A stretch of DNA of 64,000 nucleotides. Source: Argopecten irradians. Its lineage: Eukaryota; Mollusca; Bivalvia; Pectinida; Pectinidae. The stretch lies in assembly GCF_041381155.1 (NCBI RefSeq), contig NC_091140.1, forward strand, positions 24,332,864-24,396,863. Direction: 5' to 3'. Each line of letters starts with the position of its first letter. The stretch's first letter is position 1. Under the pieces are notes generated by a model. That model did not search any database, had not been told where the DNA came from, and saw nothing but the letters and a program-made list of their open reading frames with translations. The position numbers were made by a program, and so were the translations under genes. Shown here one piece after another: positions 23,340-36,523 of the stretch.

Positions 23340-26300
23340 ATGAACATCGACTGGATCTCTGGGCTGGATGATATAACAGTTGCTATTGTCGTTTTGCTTT
23401 TAACTTTACTGGCCATTCGGCTGCTTCAGTCTCCTTCCAATGTTCCCCCAGGTCCCACTGGCTACCCCGTGGTGGGGAGCATGCCACTGATGGGGAGGGG
23501 AAACCCATTGGACATCTTCCGTACACTCCGAGCGAAATACGGGGATGTTTTTAGCATCCAGATAGGATCAACGTTCAACGTTGTAATAAATGGCCTTGAT
23601 GCTCTCAACGAAGCTTTTGTGAAAAATGCAGACAAATTCTCTGACAGACCCGATAATTTGGCTGTACAAGATTATTTACGTGGCAAAGGTAAGCATATAT
23701 TTTGTGTATCAATGCAGAATGTCACGTACATAATATCAAGAAACCATATTTTTAGGCTTAACACTAATATGTTTTGTATTGTACAGTTAAACGTGATTTT
23801 TTTTTTCATTGGAAAACTGTGTACATGTAGGTAATGAATGAGCATTACACATTTTTCATTGCCTTAATTATGAATATAGTAGTGATATGTGTATTATATC
23901 TCCACACTCATTAAACGCAAATGCTTTACTATATCTAGTTTGTTCTATAATTGGGGCCGTGGTGGCCGAGTGGTTAAGATGTACCGACATATTACCACAT
24001 GCCCTCCACCTCTGGGTCGCGAGTTCGAATCCCATGTGGGGCAGTTGCTAGGTACTGGCCGCTGGTCGGTGGTTTTTCTCCGGGTACTCCAGCTTTCCTC
24101 CACAAACAAACCTGGCACGTCCTTAAATGACCCTGGCTGTTAATAGGACGTTAAACTAATCAAACAAAAAAAATGTTCTTTAACTCTTCCTCAAATTATA
24201 GATATAATTTCGCTAAGTCAACAGACTAAAGAGGGATATGTTGCATTGGTTATTCATTAGTTTTTTTTTTTGCTTATTTCTCTGAATGTTGGCTCTCTTT
24301 CATATTCAATGAAACCTGTCTAATTCGACACATGACTTTTACAACATTTTGTCAAATCCTATACTATACCGTATTTCCGTGAACGTCAATAATCAACAGT
24401 AATACTTGTATTTTCCAACAATCTGTCTAATCTGACCAAAAGAGTCACTCTCCTATGTTGTCGGATTAGACAAGTTTTACTGTACTACGGACTTCATTAT
24501 AATATATGTATTGATGTAGGATAGTTGGCATTTCCTGCCCATTTGCCAATAGTGTCATTTGATCAGTGTATTTTGACAAGGGTATACTCTAAATTAAACA
24601 AGAAAGGTGGCTTTTACAAAATGGACAAAATCTAAAATTCCTATTCTTACTTTCTCGTATATATAAGTACATGTACATATATGAGACTCAAAACTTAGCA
24701 ATTAACCTTCGTAAGTGTAGTAGTGCTTTAATCTATTTCGTAATTGTATGGCCGTAAATTGCATCTGATACGTATAACGTAAACATGAACAGGAAGAAAG
24801 AATGACCTCAACTTACTTCCTTTAAGGAAACAATAGGTACATCAGCAAATTGTATCTCCGCCATAGAACACTCGTGTTTACATAGTTATCTACTGTAAAA
24901 CAACTTACGTTTCCGGTTAATAACTTTCATGGTTCATGGAGATTTATATTGTGTCGATGAATATTATTGAATTGAAACATCTATAAATCGTAGTAAGATA
25001 TTAATTTGCGTATTTAGATTGATCACGAAATTCGCTTAGATACATCGCACGGGAAAATAAATCGTTTTACAGCATATAACTTAGACAGCCTTTATTTGTT
25101 ATTTCGTCGAAGATCTATTTATAATTCTACTATATAACGGTCGGTTATTCCAGACATCTTGATTGTCTGATTTAAAGTTGTGAATATCATTTTATGACTT
25201 ACATGTATATTTGCCGAATTACTATATAAAGATTTATTGTACTGCGTAATTAACTTTCAGTTTGAATTCAGACAGTTTTGCTTTGTCCTATTTAAAGTAA
25301 TATATTTTTATATACCTAATCAGCTAGAATAAACAAATGTAGAATATTCTTCTGATGGAATTAGAATACAAAAAAAAAAGAAGAAAAAAAATCTTCAATC
25401 CCTAGCACTTTCTCATCTACCGCTGCTCTTCAGGGGATGTTTAATGATCTAGTTATCTATACACTTAAGACATGTTCGCCGAAAATATATTTAAAGGCAT
25501 TCGTTTTATGTTTTATTATCTATAATTAACTGGTGTTCTATCCATTTTTGATTGCATGATTTAGAAAAACCAAAATACTTAAATTCTCTTATTTATATAA
25601 TTATTTATAATTTGTTTTTGTTTTGTTTTACTTATAAGATTATATGTATAGTTTCGTGGGTGTTATTATCCCGATAATAGGTGTGTAAAGTAACTGTAAC
25701 ACACAGTTATACTTTCATATTTAGTTATTTAGATAGCACCATGCCCAATCACTAACATATTCTCAATAGTGTTAGATATACCAAAAGATATTATACTTAC
25801 AAACTTGCATGACTACATCAAAAGATCCATGGGAACAATTAAACAACGCTACAAACTTGAGTGGACGTACATATTTGTAATTGTCTTCAAGTATCCTCAG
25901 CCATACTGACAATCTAATTTTGGCCTCTGTACTGTGTAATAACTGCTATTGACCATGATTGGTACTGTCTTTCACGAGTTATAACTTCCAAACATGGTTC
26001 AGGGATAGAAATCTTGGTTAGGTGATGCCACAGTACTTTCAATGTTTTCGTTGTTCACGAAAACAACACATATTTCATGTTATACAGTATCAACAGGTAT
26101 GGACATTTCATTAAACTTGTTGTTTAATGTGGCTTTCAAGTTATAATTCATTCAAATACATATAGCTTTCGATACCTTTCATGTACTTTACTGTAAATTA
26201 CTTTTCAAGCATTATGCAAAATGTATCATAAAATATCCCATGTGTTTTGTTTTTAAAGCCACATGAGGGACATTGCTAATGCAGACTCCTTTTCTATTAT

Positions 26301-28924
26301 ACTGTTTTAAGAATTGAAATTACTCGTCGCTGTTTTGTTGAGCTATAGCTATAAATATTCCTTTTATTTTAGGATAGGTAAAATTAGCTTAAATACATTA
26401 GAGAAACAAAACTTTAAACTCTAAATGGTAGTATATGGTCGATAGGATTCCTATGATAGCATGACCGACATCATATTTGTGTCGACAGTATGCTACTACT
26501 TTGTATAATACAATGCTAAATGTACATGACTCATTCCAGACAACATCTTATACCAGGAATCGTGGGATGTATGTTTGAATTAACCAAGCGTAGATTTCCA
26601 ATGTACGTGTAGTAATGTAACTATGCAATTCACAACTGTCTTTGTTCGATCATTGCTAAATAAATTATCTTTCTGAGTATTGGTGTACACGATGATCTTC
26701 TAGTTATGCAATTGAAAAACACTTTAGTGCAAAGAAATAGTTGAATAACAAAAGAGATCACGCTGTGACATTATAACTAATAGAAGGAGAGTGCATATAC
26801 AATGGGATTGAGGTCACGGAAAGAAACCACTATGAAGATGACATACACAATAACTCATGGAAAGTGAAAGTAGCTATTATGTTCACTATTGGGATCATCC
26901 GTTCATTAACAAATTAAATTGAAAGAAATAATATTTCATACATTTGTCCCCTTTTATTTAAGGTATTGGAGCTTCGTCCGGCGACCACTGGAAACAGACC
27001 AGAACTTTCTCCCTCATGACACTTCGGGGATTTGGATTTGGGAGAAAAATCCTAGAAACAAAAGTGAAAGAAGAGGTCACAGAATATCTAGACGTCATAG
27101 AGGGCCAAAAGGGACAACCTTACGACGCTAAGGAACTTACCCATATTGCCGTATCTAACATAATATGCAGTATTGCTTTTGGGAGCAGATACAACTATAG
27201 TGATAAAAAATTCAAACATCTCACAGCACTGCTGAACGAGAACTTCCGGTTGAATTCTGTCAACGGGGCGATACGACAGTTACCATGGCTACGGTACTTG
27301 CCTGGTGACTTTTTCAGCATCAAGAAGTTTCACAGGAATGGAGATCAGATTAAAGAGTTTGCGAACGATCAAATAGCTGAACATCGCGAATCATTTGACG
27401 AAAACAATCCTCGAGATTTTATAGATGCCTTTATCCAACAGCAGAAGAAATATGGTCAAGACCATCCTATATTTGAAGGTATTCAGATCTCTTTCCAACG
27501 AATGCTCAACATAAGTTAAATACTCTTTCTTGTCTAGCACGGATTTTGTAGAACAATCACACGTATTATTTAATGTTGAATTCGTTATTTCTGAAACTAT
27601 GAAGAAAGATTAGAACACAACTACAACTTTGCATATTTAACAATAACTTAACTCATTCACTCCTGAAAACTTATTGAACTTTTCTACCTCAGAGATATAA
27701 GCAGTCTATTATAAAATGATATGGATGAATGAGCGCATGGTTTATACATCCAATTATGGTAGAGATGAATTAGCCTACAATAAAATCTTAGGAGGCCTAT
27801 TGTTTCATTACACAATTAATGGTTCTACAATCGACTGTAATGTGATGTTTATGTCCCTTTACATGTTGACAGACAATAACTTGGCAGCGGCGATCAAGGA
27901 TTTATTTTCGGCGGGAACTGAAACAATCTCCGCCATGATACGGTGGTCCATACTATATCTTCTCCACAACAAGCCTGTCCAAGACAAACTTCGTCTGGAA
28001 ATCGAATCCGTGGTCGGAACTTCCAGACTACCGTCCCTCGATGACAAACCGAACATGCCCTATTACGAAGCGTTCATTATGGAGGTTCTCCGGATGGGAA
28101 ACATTGCTCCTCTCTCCGTTGGTCATGGAGCCAGAACGGACATACCTTTCCGTGGAATGGTGATTCCGAAAGGGTCCGTTATCATTCCAAATCTCGACTC
28201 TGTTTTGAGTGACGCGGAGCTATTCAAAGAACCAAAGATGTTTGATCCCGAGAGATTTCTTGGAAATGACGGAAATGTTATCGGACAGAAAACAATGGCC
28301 ATTGCTTTTTCTCTGGGTAAATATGCTGAATATTACAAAGAAAAATAAACATATTATAGAAATATTTACTGAGGTGCAACAGACAAATAACTAATAAACA
28401 TACAATGTGGTCAATGAGAAAGCTGATGATAAATTGCTAGGATTTTATTCCTTAAAATGCGATATGTAATATTATTAAAAAGTCATATTAATTGTTTATT
28501 GATGTATGTAACATCATGTTTAAGAAAACTATGAAAATCGGAAACAAACTGAAAGTACATCTAAAAGGATAGTAAACTAGTCCAAGAGCACATAACACTT
28601 TTACAATTACAGTACAATAAAATCGAATAACTTTATATTACTTGTACAGTGTACAATGTATAACCAATGTTTAGTCACTTTCTAGGTCACATAAAACAAA
28701 CATTTTGTTACCTTAGATTTTTCATGTATGATTTTGTTTCAGGGAGACGAATGTGCCTTGGGCAGTCTCTGGCGAAGATAGAGATGTTTCTATTTATAAC
28801 AGCAATGATACAGAGATTCGAGTTTATACCTGAAAACCCTGAGCGTCTCCCTTCACTTGAAGGAATCGTAGGACTATCAAGGACTCCGAAGGCGTACAGG
28901 TTTCGTGCTGTAAAACTTCATTAA
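23340..28924 (+). CDS. Cytochrome P450, CYP2-clan-like, four exons, complete
   Basis: A haem-thiolate monooxygenase, expected to be anchored in the ER membrane. Exons 23340-23688, 26963-27478, 27873-28316 and 28743-28924 have GT-AG introns and consistent phases. They give 496 residues, normal for a microsomal P450. Visible in order: an N-terminal membrane anchor ([14 protein letters not shown]), the proline hinge PPGPTGYP, helix-C WKQTR, helix-I AGTETIS with the acid-threonine pair, the K-helix EVLR, DPERF, and the haem loop FSLGRRMCLG. That loop is split across the last intron, with its cysteine in exon 4. The ATG at 23340 is chosen because it has A at -3 and opens directly onto the anchor. 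The substrate cannot be inferred. All hallmark residues are present, so the gene looks functional. The subfamily is unassigned. Confidence 0.95.
23951..24173 (+). mobile_element. tRNA-headed SINE, V-SINE/RUDI-like, in P450 intron 1
   Basis: The head has Pol III box A (tggccgagtgg) and box B (gagttcgaatcc) as in a tRNA-Ser/Leu-type precursor. The middle (ttctccgggtactccagctt, then cctccaca) matches the conserved V-SINE domain, and the tail is gaccctggctgttaataggacg with a short A-rich end. An imperfect 10-bp target duplication flanks it: tgttctataa at 23941 and tgttctttaa at 24174. RUDI is the molluscan V-SINE that this most resembles. Confidence 0.85.
24311..24483. mobile_element. Small MITE with tctaatccga ends (copy 2)
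   Basis: The left end gaaacctgtctaattcgaca faces the right end tgtcggattagacaagtttt. The spacing and ends match the copy at 44292-44453. Confidence 0.75.
24490..26962. other. Remainder of P450 intron 1, nothing coding
   Basis: AT-rich, with one short A run (25371-25390) and a stretch around 25960-26110 in the style of dispersed bivalve repeats. No exon was recognised between the two coding blocks. Confidence 0.45.
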
Positions 28925-29114
28925 AGTAGAACCTACAGTATGATAATGAGATAAAAGCGATATAAAGCTAGTAAATTAATAATGCGAAATAAAAAGCCAA
29001 AATAAATTAAAAGTAAAATCGAAAATCATTTCTATGGAATACATACAGTATATTCAACCACTGAAGGGCCTTCTTCAGTCCAAAATAACACTCTACAGTA
29101 TTATATATACAATA

Positions 29115-29475
29115 ATATATACCGGTCAAAGAAGTAATATCAACAGGATTTTCCAGATGACACGGGATCCAATCAAACGTAAGTCTGTTGGATACGAATT
29201 ACTTCAAATGGTAAATATGGGACAAGGAAGTAATTCCAACCGTGTGGACAAAACAAAATTGTCAAATTTTCGAGGCGATCTGCCCCTTTATCAAGACATA
29301 CAAAACGAACACGATTACATAATAGGACACGAACAGTAATGCGGGACAAAGTAGACAAATATTAAACTATATAGCACAATGAAGCGCAATTTACCCTTCG
29401 GCAAGTGGCAGCCGAAGGTCGGATCTCCAAAAATGTATCCATGCTGTTCGGCAGAACGCTAAAAGTACAATTATA
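29115..29475. mobile_element. Insertion of about 360 bp present only in the left duplicate
   Basis: The right copy runs straight through (tactatataccgatattctc at 42897). The left copy is interrupted between two atatataccg phrases, which look like a target duplication. The inserted DNA includes tttcgaggcgatctgcccct, a phrase often seen at the edge of bivalve transposons. The family was not identified. Confidence 0.55.
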
Positions 29476-29779
29476 TATATACCGATATTCTCCTGTATTT
29501 GATAGTTCACTTAAAAGTTAATCAACTATATAATTTATACATGTGGCCTCTACCTTAAAATTTTGCTATATTTTTTGTTGAGAAAAGTGATGGAGTAAGG
29601 CTGGTACACGTTGGTATATTTCCTATTGTTTTGACATTATTGTAAGACCACGTTGTTCATTTATCATAACCGCTCACCTTAAAACCACAAATACTGGTTA
29701 TCCACTTTAGTTTGGGTGATACAAAAGTTCACGTAATTGCGCAGGAGCTGAAACTCGAATTCAAATTATCGGGAATAAT

Positions 29780-31800
29780 TTTTTAAAAAAAAATCAAATA
29801 TGTAAATGGAGAAATGCTTTAAACAGCTCACGATTTATGCTTTCGCAAATCTGTCGAAATTACCGTATACTAAAATAGCGGTTAATATTAATTTTAAAGT
29901 GAAAGCGGTTAATATTAATTTTAAAGTGAACAGTCGGGCAAGGATAGCTAAAGTTGGTAAAAATGGTGTGAATGTATCCAGTATAATTTCTTATGAAATG
30001 GAAAAATAAAATCTCTCGTCAAAATCTGTCTGCGTACGAAGAAATTGATTTAAGGTATGGAAATTCTAAAACGTTCTCCCGGCTCACTATGTCCGTGGTT
30101 ACATTTCCACGCAGCCTCGCTTTCAATGCTTTCAACTTTTCTTTACTTTAATGGTCAAAACTGGGAAACTAAGCAGAACTTGACCGTCGTATTAATATGT
30201 GAGAACTTTTGGAAGGCCAATGAACGCATTTAGACTGGTTTTCTTTGCCCGACTATTCACTTTAATAGCGAGGGTTATTATGATGATATCTGACAATTGA
30301 TGATGCGATGGCTTCAATGTATTATAGCTATTTCTAGATTGAAATCAGTTTTATTTTATAAGGCGTGTTAAATAGAAAAGGAGAAATTTAAGAAGCAAGA
30401 GCTTTGTTTCAAAGAAGCTTCGAGTTCTCCTTTTGTTGCATTATCAAGTGTGTGATTATTTGGTATTTTCTAAATAGGAAAGTTAATTTCAATGAAAGTG
30501 TACATCCATTATTTCATTAACACATTTGTTTACTTATAACAATAATTAACAATGCTTTTTTAAAGTAATTAATAATGCTGATTGTAAATTTTAGATATAG
30601 ATAGATAAGGGAGGTTACTCGTATATGCTTAGACATTGTAGTTAGATTGTTTATTGCTTTATAGATATTTATATTGTGTTTTTATGTAATATTTGAATAA
30701 TACCACAATCTATGTTTTCTACGACAATCTGTGATATATAACCATGGCTTCTGTGATTTTTATAACTTAATATAATTTATTTCACCAAATTAAATACATG
30801 TGTGTTTGTTGTATTCATTATTAATTGTTTTTCACAAAATCAATGGGGACAACTTACGTTACTGGAAGTGATATATGACACACACAAACCACGAAGAAAC
30901 TCCCGCTTCAAGATAAATATTTGCCGAAATCATATCATAAAAGCAATACATCTTCTAAACACACCGTGTCTCAAAGACAGCATGATGTTAGAGACTGAAA
31001 GAAGTTCCTAAATATTGTCTTTGCTCAGATGCAAACACTTCGCAAATTAACTATTTTCGACAACAGGGCTATCTGTTACATTTTACTTACTGAAAATATG
31101 TAAATTGTAATTTTGTTAAATACTGTTACAAACCTGTCCTTTTTACTGATATAAAACGCCTTATATTTCGAATAGTAAGTATCATTCTTTTTATTAGCTA
31201 AGGAAGCGACATAGGTGGCGTTTTATAGAAAATGTTGGAAAGGATCTCGATCACAGTTCGAACTTTGAATGTAAAGATCACATCCACAGTTACTGAAGTG
31301 ATTTGTCTCTCCGTTTATCAAAGTCACTGATACGGGTAAAGCGTAAATTCTACACGCTATATCAATACTTATTTCTGTTCCTGAATACTCTGGTTATTCT
31401 TATAATATTGTATTTGTCTATATTTTTCACACATCAATTAATTTTTTTCTTGCAACATCTTTGTATGAAATGTTTGTTACATAAATATAAAGCAAAATAG
31501 ATTTGAGGCACTTGAAAACCCTTACCAATGAGACATAACGTATCTGTATGAGGTACAATCAGAACATTCCTTTGTCAAAGTGGTAAAAAAGGGCAGTAAA
31601 GACAATATGTAAGAAACTCATAACTCTTAAACAGTGTTTCCATTGCAGCGATGATACATGTAGTTATAAAGGCACCTGATGTCAACGAAAGGATGAACTC
31701 GCTAATCTTTCAGCTGCAGAAATACGTGAATACATGATTAATTCAAATGTCTTGACTAAATGAAGACAGGACGACTCAGAGTGTTTTCTTATATCGTTTC
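29780..31800. other. 2-kb segment found only in the left duplicate
   Basis: The right copy joins the sequences equivalent to 29770 and 31803 directly (about 43255). The segment contains a foldback (next entry) and AT-rich DNA with no recognised gene. It is either an insertion on the left or a deletion on the right; the two cannot be told apart from this window. Confidence 0.6.
29878..30270. repeat. Foldback element with a doubled 27-bp unit
   Basis: A 27-bp unit (gcggttaatattaattttaa + agtgaaa) is tandemly doubled at 29878-29931. The arm ttaaagtgaacagtcgggca (29921-29940) faces its inverted copy at 30246-30265 with one mismatch. No open frame lies between the arms. Confidence 0.65.
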
Positions 31801-32224
31801 CTTTTCGGTCTCATTAAGATAGTTTTGATGAGCAGTTTCACGTGCCATTTCAGTGATCGTTTCTTCAGATTTCGAATTTTAACATTTACAGAAGGCATTC
31901 GACGACTTGAATGTGAAATTTTTCCTGTTTTGCTGAATAAACAAACAACATATATAATGGTTGAAAAAATACTGTAATTATAACTGAACAATAGCACATA
32001 CGCATTGGTTGTCAAATAATTTCAAGATCGCCAAATATTCCTTATTTTATCATTTTTTGTCTATCTACTATCTAATAAAATGAGCATAAGTAAATACAAC
32101 TCTATGATATTAAAATTCAAAAATATCTATAACCAAAAGAGAAATCTCCCTTTAGGATTGTCAAAGTTTAGAACTATATGGTAACACACTTCTGCTATTA
32201 TTGGTGCATTATGCACAACCAGGT

Positions 32225-32345
32225 TCTTTTGTTTGCTTTTACGTCCTATTAATAGCCAAGGTCATATGAGGACGGCCTTCCGTGTATGTGGTGTATGTGG
32301 TGTCATGCTCGCGTGAAGTGCGAGACTTTTCCACTGGATTTGCAT
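32225..32345 (-). mobile_element. SINE-tail fragment, left duplicate
   Basis: The phrase tacgtcctattaatagccaa followed by ggtcatatgaggacg is the complement of the SINE tail seen at 24120-24155. The counterpart in the right duplicate is split by a 1.2-kb TTAA insertion (43839-45040). Confidence 0.6.
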
Positions 32346-32599
32346 GAATACTAAAAGATAACGACTGCAGCTATGCAATATTCAGGGTTTTTTTTCAGAG
32401 CAACAACTCAATTTATTACCCGCAAAGTTCTAAATGTCACCGATATCACCTTCATATTATTCAATAACACACTGTCTATATTTCTCTTATAGCATATAAA
32501 ATGAATGGATTTTTTAAACAGTCATATGTTAGTTATAAGTAAACGGGACAACTTTGTAAATGTAAAATTAAATGATTTACAATTCGAAGTATTTTGGGA

Positions 32600-33215
32600 A
32601 ATGAAATGTGACTGATGCCCGTGCTGTCTTCTGGGAAATAATATGTGACTGATACCCTTGCTGTCGTCTGCGAAATAATATGTGACTGATACCCTTGCTG
32701 TCGTCTGGGAAATAATATGTGACTGATACCTGCTGTCTTTGGGAAATAATATGTGACTGATACTTGCTGTCTCTGGGAAATAATATGTGACTGATACTCG
32801 TGCTGTCTCTGGGAAATAAATATGTGACTGATACCTGTGTCTGGGAAATAAATGTGACTGTCTGGGAAATAATATGTGACTGATACTCGTGCTGTCGTCT
32901 GGGAAATAATATGTGACTGATACCCTTGCTGTCATCTGGGAAATAATATGTGACTGATACCCGTGCTGTCGTCTGGGAAATAATATGTGACTGATACTCG
33001 TGCTGTCTTCTGGGAAATAATATGTGACTGATACTCGTGCTGTCGTTTAGGAAATAATATGTGACTGATACCCATGCTTTCGTCTGGGAAATAATATGTG
33101 TCTGATACCCGTGCTGTCGTCTGGGAAATAATATGTGGCTGATGCCCGTGCGGTCATCTGGAAAATAATATGTGACTGATACCAGTGCTGTCGTCTGGGA
33201 AATAATATGTGACTG
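32600..33215. repeat. 37-bp minisatellite, about 16 copies (left duplicate)
   Basis: The unit is approximately tctgggaaataatatgtgac + tgatacccgtgctgtcg. Some units are shortened (around 32715-32870). On the minus strand the unit lacks stops, so long frames of YQSHIISQTTA-type repeats appear; these are repeat artefacts. The right duplicate has only about five units (45395-45565). Confidence 0.95.
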
Positions 33216-34715
33216 ATTTTTCGGACAATTGATGAATAAGTCGCAGTCAGTTCCCAAGATCTTTTTCTTTTTTTAACAATTGGAGAAGATTACAATGTAC
33301 ATGTTACTATGTTTTAATGACATCTTGAAATACAGTTGAAATACACAGATAACAAATGAATAAAAAGATAAGTTAGTCTAATGCTATGACTAAACATGAA
33401 TTTTGAATTTCCAGTAGTATGAATTAATAAGAAATAATAAGTACACATTTTTATTGAAAATGTTTATCAGTATTATTCATAAAGTATAATAATCTTAACT
33501 CCTTTTTAGCAACAGAACAATTTTAATAATGAAGTTGTATAAATAAAGGGTTTTGAAGTAAGAAAACCTTGACACTTGTAGTTTTAATGTGTTTTTGTTG
33601 TTTGAAATGCTATATAAGTAGTGTATAGGTTTCTTGAAGGCTATAAAAATGATTATCTGTTACCTCTATTTGATTTCTTAAACATATTTTGTCTACAATA
33701 TGTACACCGTTTGGCTTGTTTTAATTGATATTAAGTTGTATCTTTAGTTTTAGTCATCAGATAATTTAAATAGGTCCTTTCATGGTAAAAGTTTAATAAC
33801 TTTTTGAAAACCTATACACTACGAAGGCCTATACAAGTATAAGATACGCTTAAGATATTCCTCAAATTCAAAGTATTAATTCATGCAATGTTAAAGAATG
33901 TATCTTTTATAAACATGTCACTACTCCGAAGGTACGCTACTTTTCTGAAACTAAAATTAAAACTAAGAGTATATCGATGGCCCAAGACGATGTTACATGT
34001 ACGACACCAACCTAATGCAGGGTCCCCTGTTCAATTATTTCTAATATGATCAGCTTTAGATATATTATATATGTATCATGACGAATATAGATGAAGGCTG
34101 CAGATATCATTTTATCTTATTCCCGCGTGATGAAGATTACTACACACACCAGCTGATGGAGATAGCGATCTCCTAACTCTACTAATACCACTATGACATT
34201 AATCAATAAATGATATCTTTCTGGTGGTTCTATCTAAGGAAAAAGCTGATTAAAATAAGTAGGGTATCTATATTTATTTCTTTGACCGCGAACTGATTCT
34301 TATTACTCAAAACTAATTAAATATAGCTTATTTATAAGATCTGAGATTTTATATTCAACCTCTTTTGTCGATGATTTCTATAAAAGTTAAGTGTCCTCAA
34401 GTGGGTGATCTGAATATTTGTATTTTAATCAGTTTAAACATCTACTTAAAAATCCCATTCCTGCTATTCCGTAATTTTAACATATAAAGTATGCTACAAT
34501 CATACAATAATGACAATACGGGGGTTTTGAGATTCCAAAACGACATTGGTAAAATACAATTTACTGTCGATTAGTCCCACCTTCCTGTGATTATGACATC
34601 ACGAAACTCACGCCAACTGATGCCGTTTACTGCCGCTATAATATGTTTAGTTTAAACATTCAATGCTCATGCTCCAAAATAAAAATATTGGTCAACTACA
34701 TGTCTTTCGTTTTTC
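33216..34715. other. Non-coding duplicated sequence
   Basis: It aligns by eye with 45675-48265 once two inserted elements in the right copy are set aside. No gene was seen. Confidence 0.6.
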
Positions 34716-34720
34716 CACAG

Positions 34721-34869
34721 AAGGGGAAGGGTCACGAATCAGGGGTTATGTAGATGAGGTTGTTCACAGTTATACTGAAACTGATTTTCAAACCATGTTT
34801 CGAAGGACTCGGGACACATTTTCAACTCCCCAAAACCATATTGAAAATGTCCCAGATTTCCCTACTTGA
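34721..34869 (+). pseudogene. PIF/Harbinger-type transposase fragment (left duplicate)
   Basis: The frame reads GYVDEVVHSYTETDFQTMF then RRTRDTFST, which resembles the N-terminal helix region of Harbinger/HARBI1-like transposases (pattern F..hFR.sr.tF). It ends in a stop within 50 residues and no catalytic DDE part follows, so it is a fragment. An acceptor-like ttttttccacag precedes it. The identification is by motif only. Confidence 0.45.
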
Positions 34870-35566
34870 CCAGGCAGATGGGAGCCTATTAACTTAGAAG
34901 AGCAGCCACATGTATTTGCATTATAATCTGATCGACTGATTGGGGTATGCTAAGTACAGGGTATTTCCCAATGCATGTCCCAACTTTCAAGCTTAATATT
35001 ACCCAAACCCAGAAAGTTCAGGGTATAGATTATCGACAATTCAGTCATGAAAATCAATACAAATTAATAAAGGTGTGTATCCTACATACAAAGTAATGTC
35101 ACTTATATAAGTAACATCATCTCGACATTAGTCAATAATTTGCTGGAATGTCTCCTTTATTCTTCTGGTATTTCTTGTAAAGTATTCAGACTTCAATATT
35201 AATGTAAGAAAAAATAATTTCTTGTTTCTGTACATAATATTAAGGTACAATTACTTGATAAAAATTTATTCCTTGGTGCAGCTTTTATTATTAAAATAAT
35301 AATTTGTATCACACAAATGCAAATCGAATGTAATAACCAGTTTATTATGATGTTTAGTGACGTCATTAATGTTTTATTTTGCAATTCTAACTGAAATGTA
35401 TTGCATTCCAACAAATGTTGTTATCACTAACCTTCCATAATGTCTCATATATTTTTTTCATAAGGAAGTTATATTAATTTAAAGTCAGGACATATTTTCT
35501 GAAACACGCTACACCTGCCATTTAGGTGTTTCTATTATCGTTCACAGCCTCGTCATTGATACTAGG

Positions 35567-35766
35567 GATTTAAAAAGATCTATGTGATATGCATAGTATA
35601 TTTAAAGGCCTTCAACATCGAGAATTGAATGAAATGAATAAATTTAACACCAATTCATACTTTGTCGATTTAAAAAGATCTATGTGATATGCATAGTATA
35701 TTTAAAGGCCTTCAACATCGAGAATTGAATGAAATGAATAAATCTAACACCAATTCATACTTTGTA
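35567..35766. repeat. 100-bp tandem duplication, two copies
   Basis: The block beginning gatttaaaaagatctatgtg is repeated with a period of exactly 100 bp, with very few differences. The right duplicate has one copy only (about 49190-49265), so the doubling happened after the segmental duplication. Confidence 0.9.
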
Positions 35767-36523
35767 ATGTGCCATTATGTAGAAAAATATGTGTATCCAC
35801 AAATCTAAAACATACACAAGCGTATTGGATACGCATCGGTAGTTAACATACATGTATCTCCATTGCTAGATACTCTGCAGATTAATTTGAAATCAAATTT
35901 GTCTTGCATAATTGGTATATTAATCGATAATCGATTTCGTAATTTAAAAATGAAATATATAGAGGTTATTCCATTTTCTTGATGAATACCAGTTATATTC
36001 CACCTCACGAGATTTGTTTTCTCGCTTCTATTAACAGGAGACTATATTGACGTTGCTTTACTTCGGTGATCGAACGAAAACCGATGTTTTCAACGTAATA
36101 TGGCCGTAGACATCAGACAGCTAAAACTTTCTGTACTCATACATGCGTTCCTAAATGAGCGCATCCGACGAAATATATTTATTGTGTTCCTCCAAGTACA
36201 TGTGTTTATGTGATGTCGGATTGCTTCTGTATTTACGGCATCTGTTTATATCAGAACGGAATGTTCCCATACATGGACACATAATTCAATGCATTGAGAA
36301 AAAAATCCAGAAGAACTCGTACTTGTATCTTTGTATGTGTGCAAAATTCTATCAAGACAAAATTTAAAAAGAAAAAAATATATAAATTAAAAAGCTATAC
36401 AAAAATATTGAGAGAATGAAAAGATAAAAAGATGTGTATTTATATTTTCAAAGGTTAATATGCTTAGATAAAAGATTTGCCAAACCCTTTCTCTATAATT
36501 TTTTTCTAAGAATAGCAGCATGA

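Noticed and set aside
23953-24040. Possible tRNA gene with box A and box B
   Set aside because: The tRNA-like part is fused to a V-SINE domain and tail with a target duplication; it is the SINE head.
32522-33257. Two long minus-strand frames with YFPDDS/SHIISQ repeats
   Set aside because: By-products of the 37-bp minisatellite; both frames encode the same periodic peptide.
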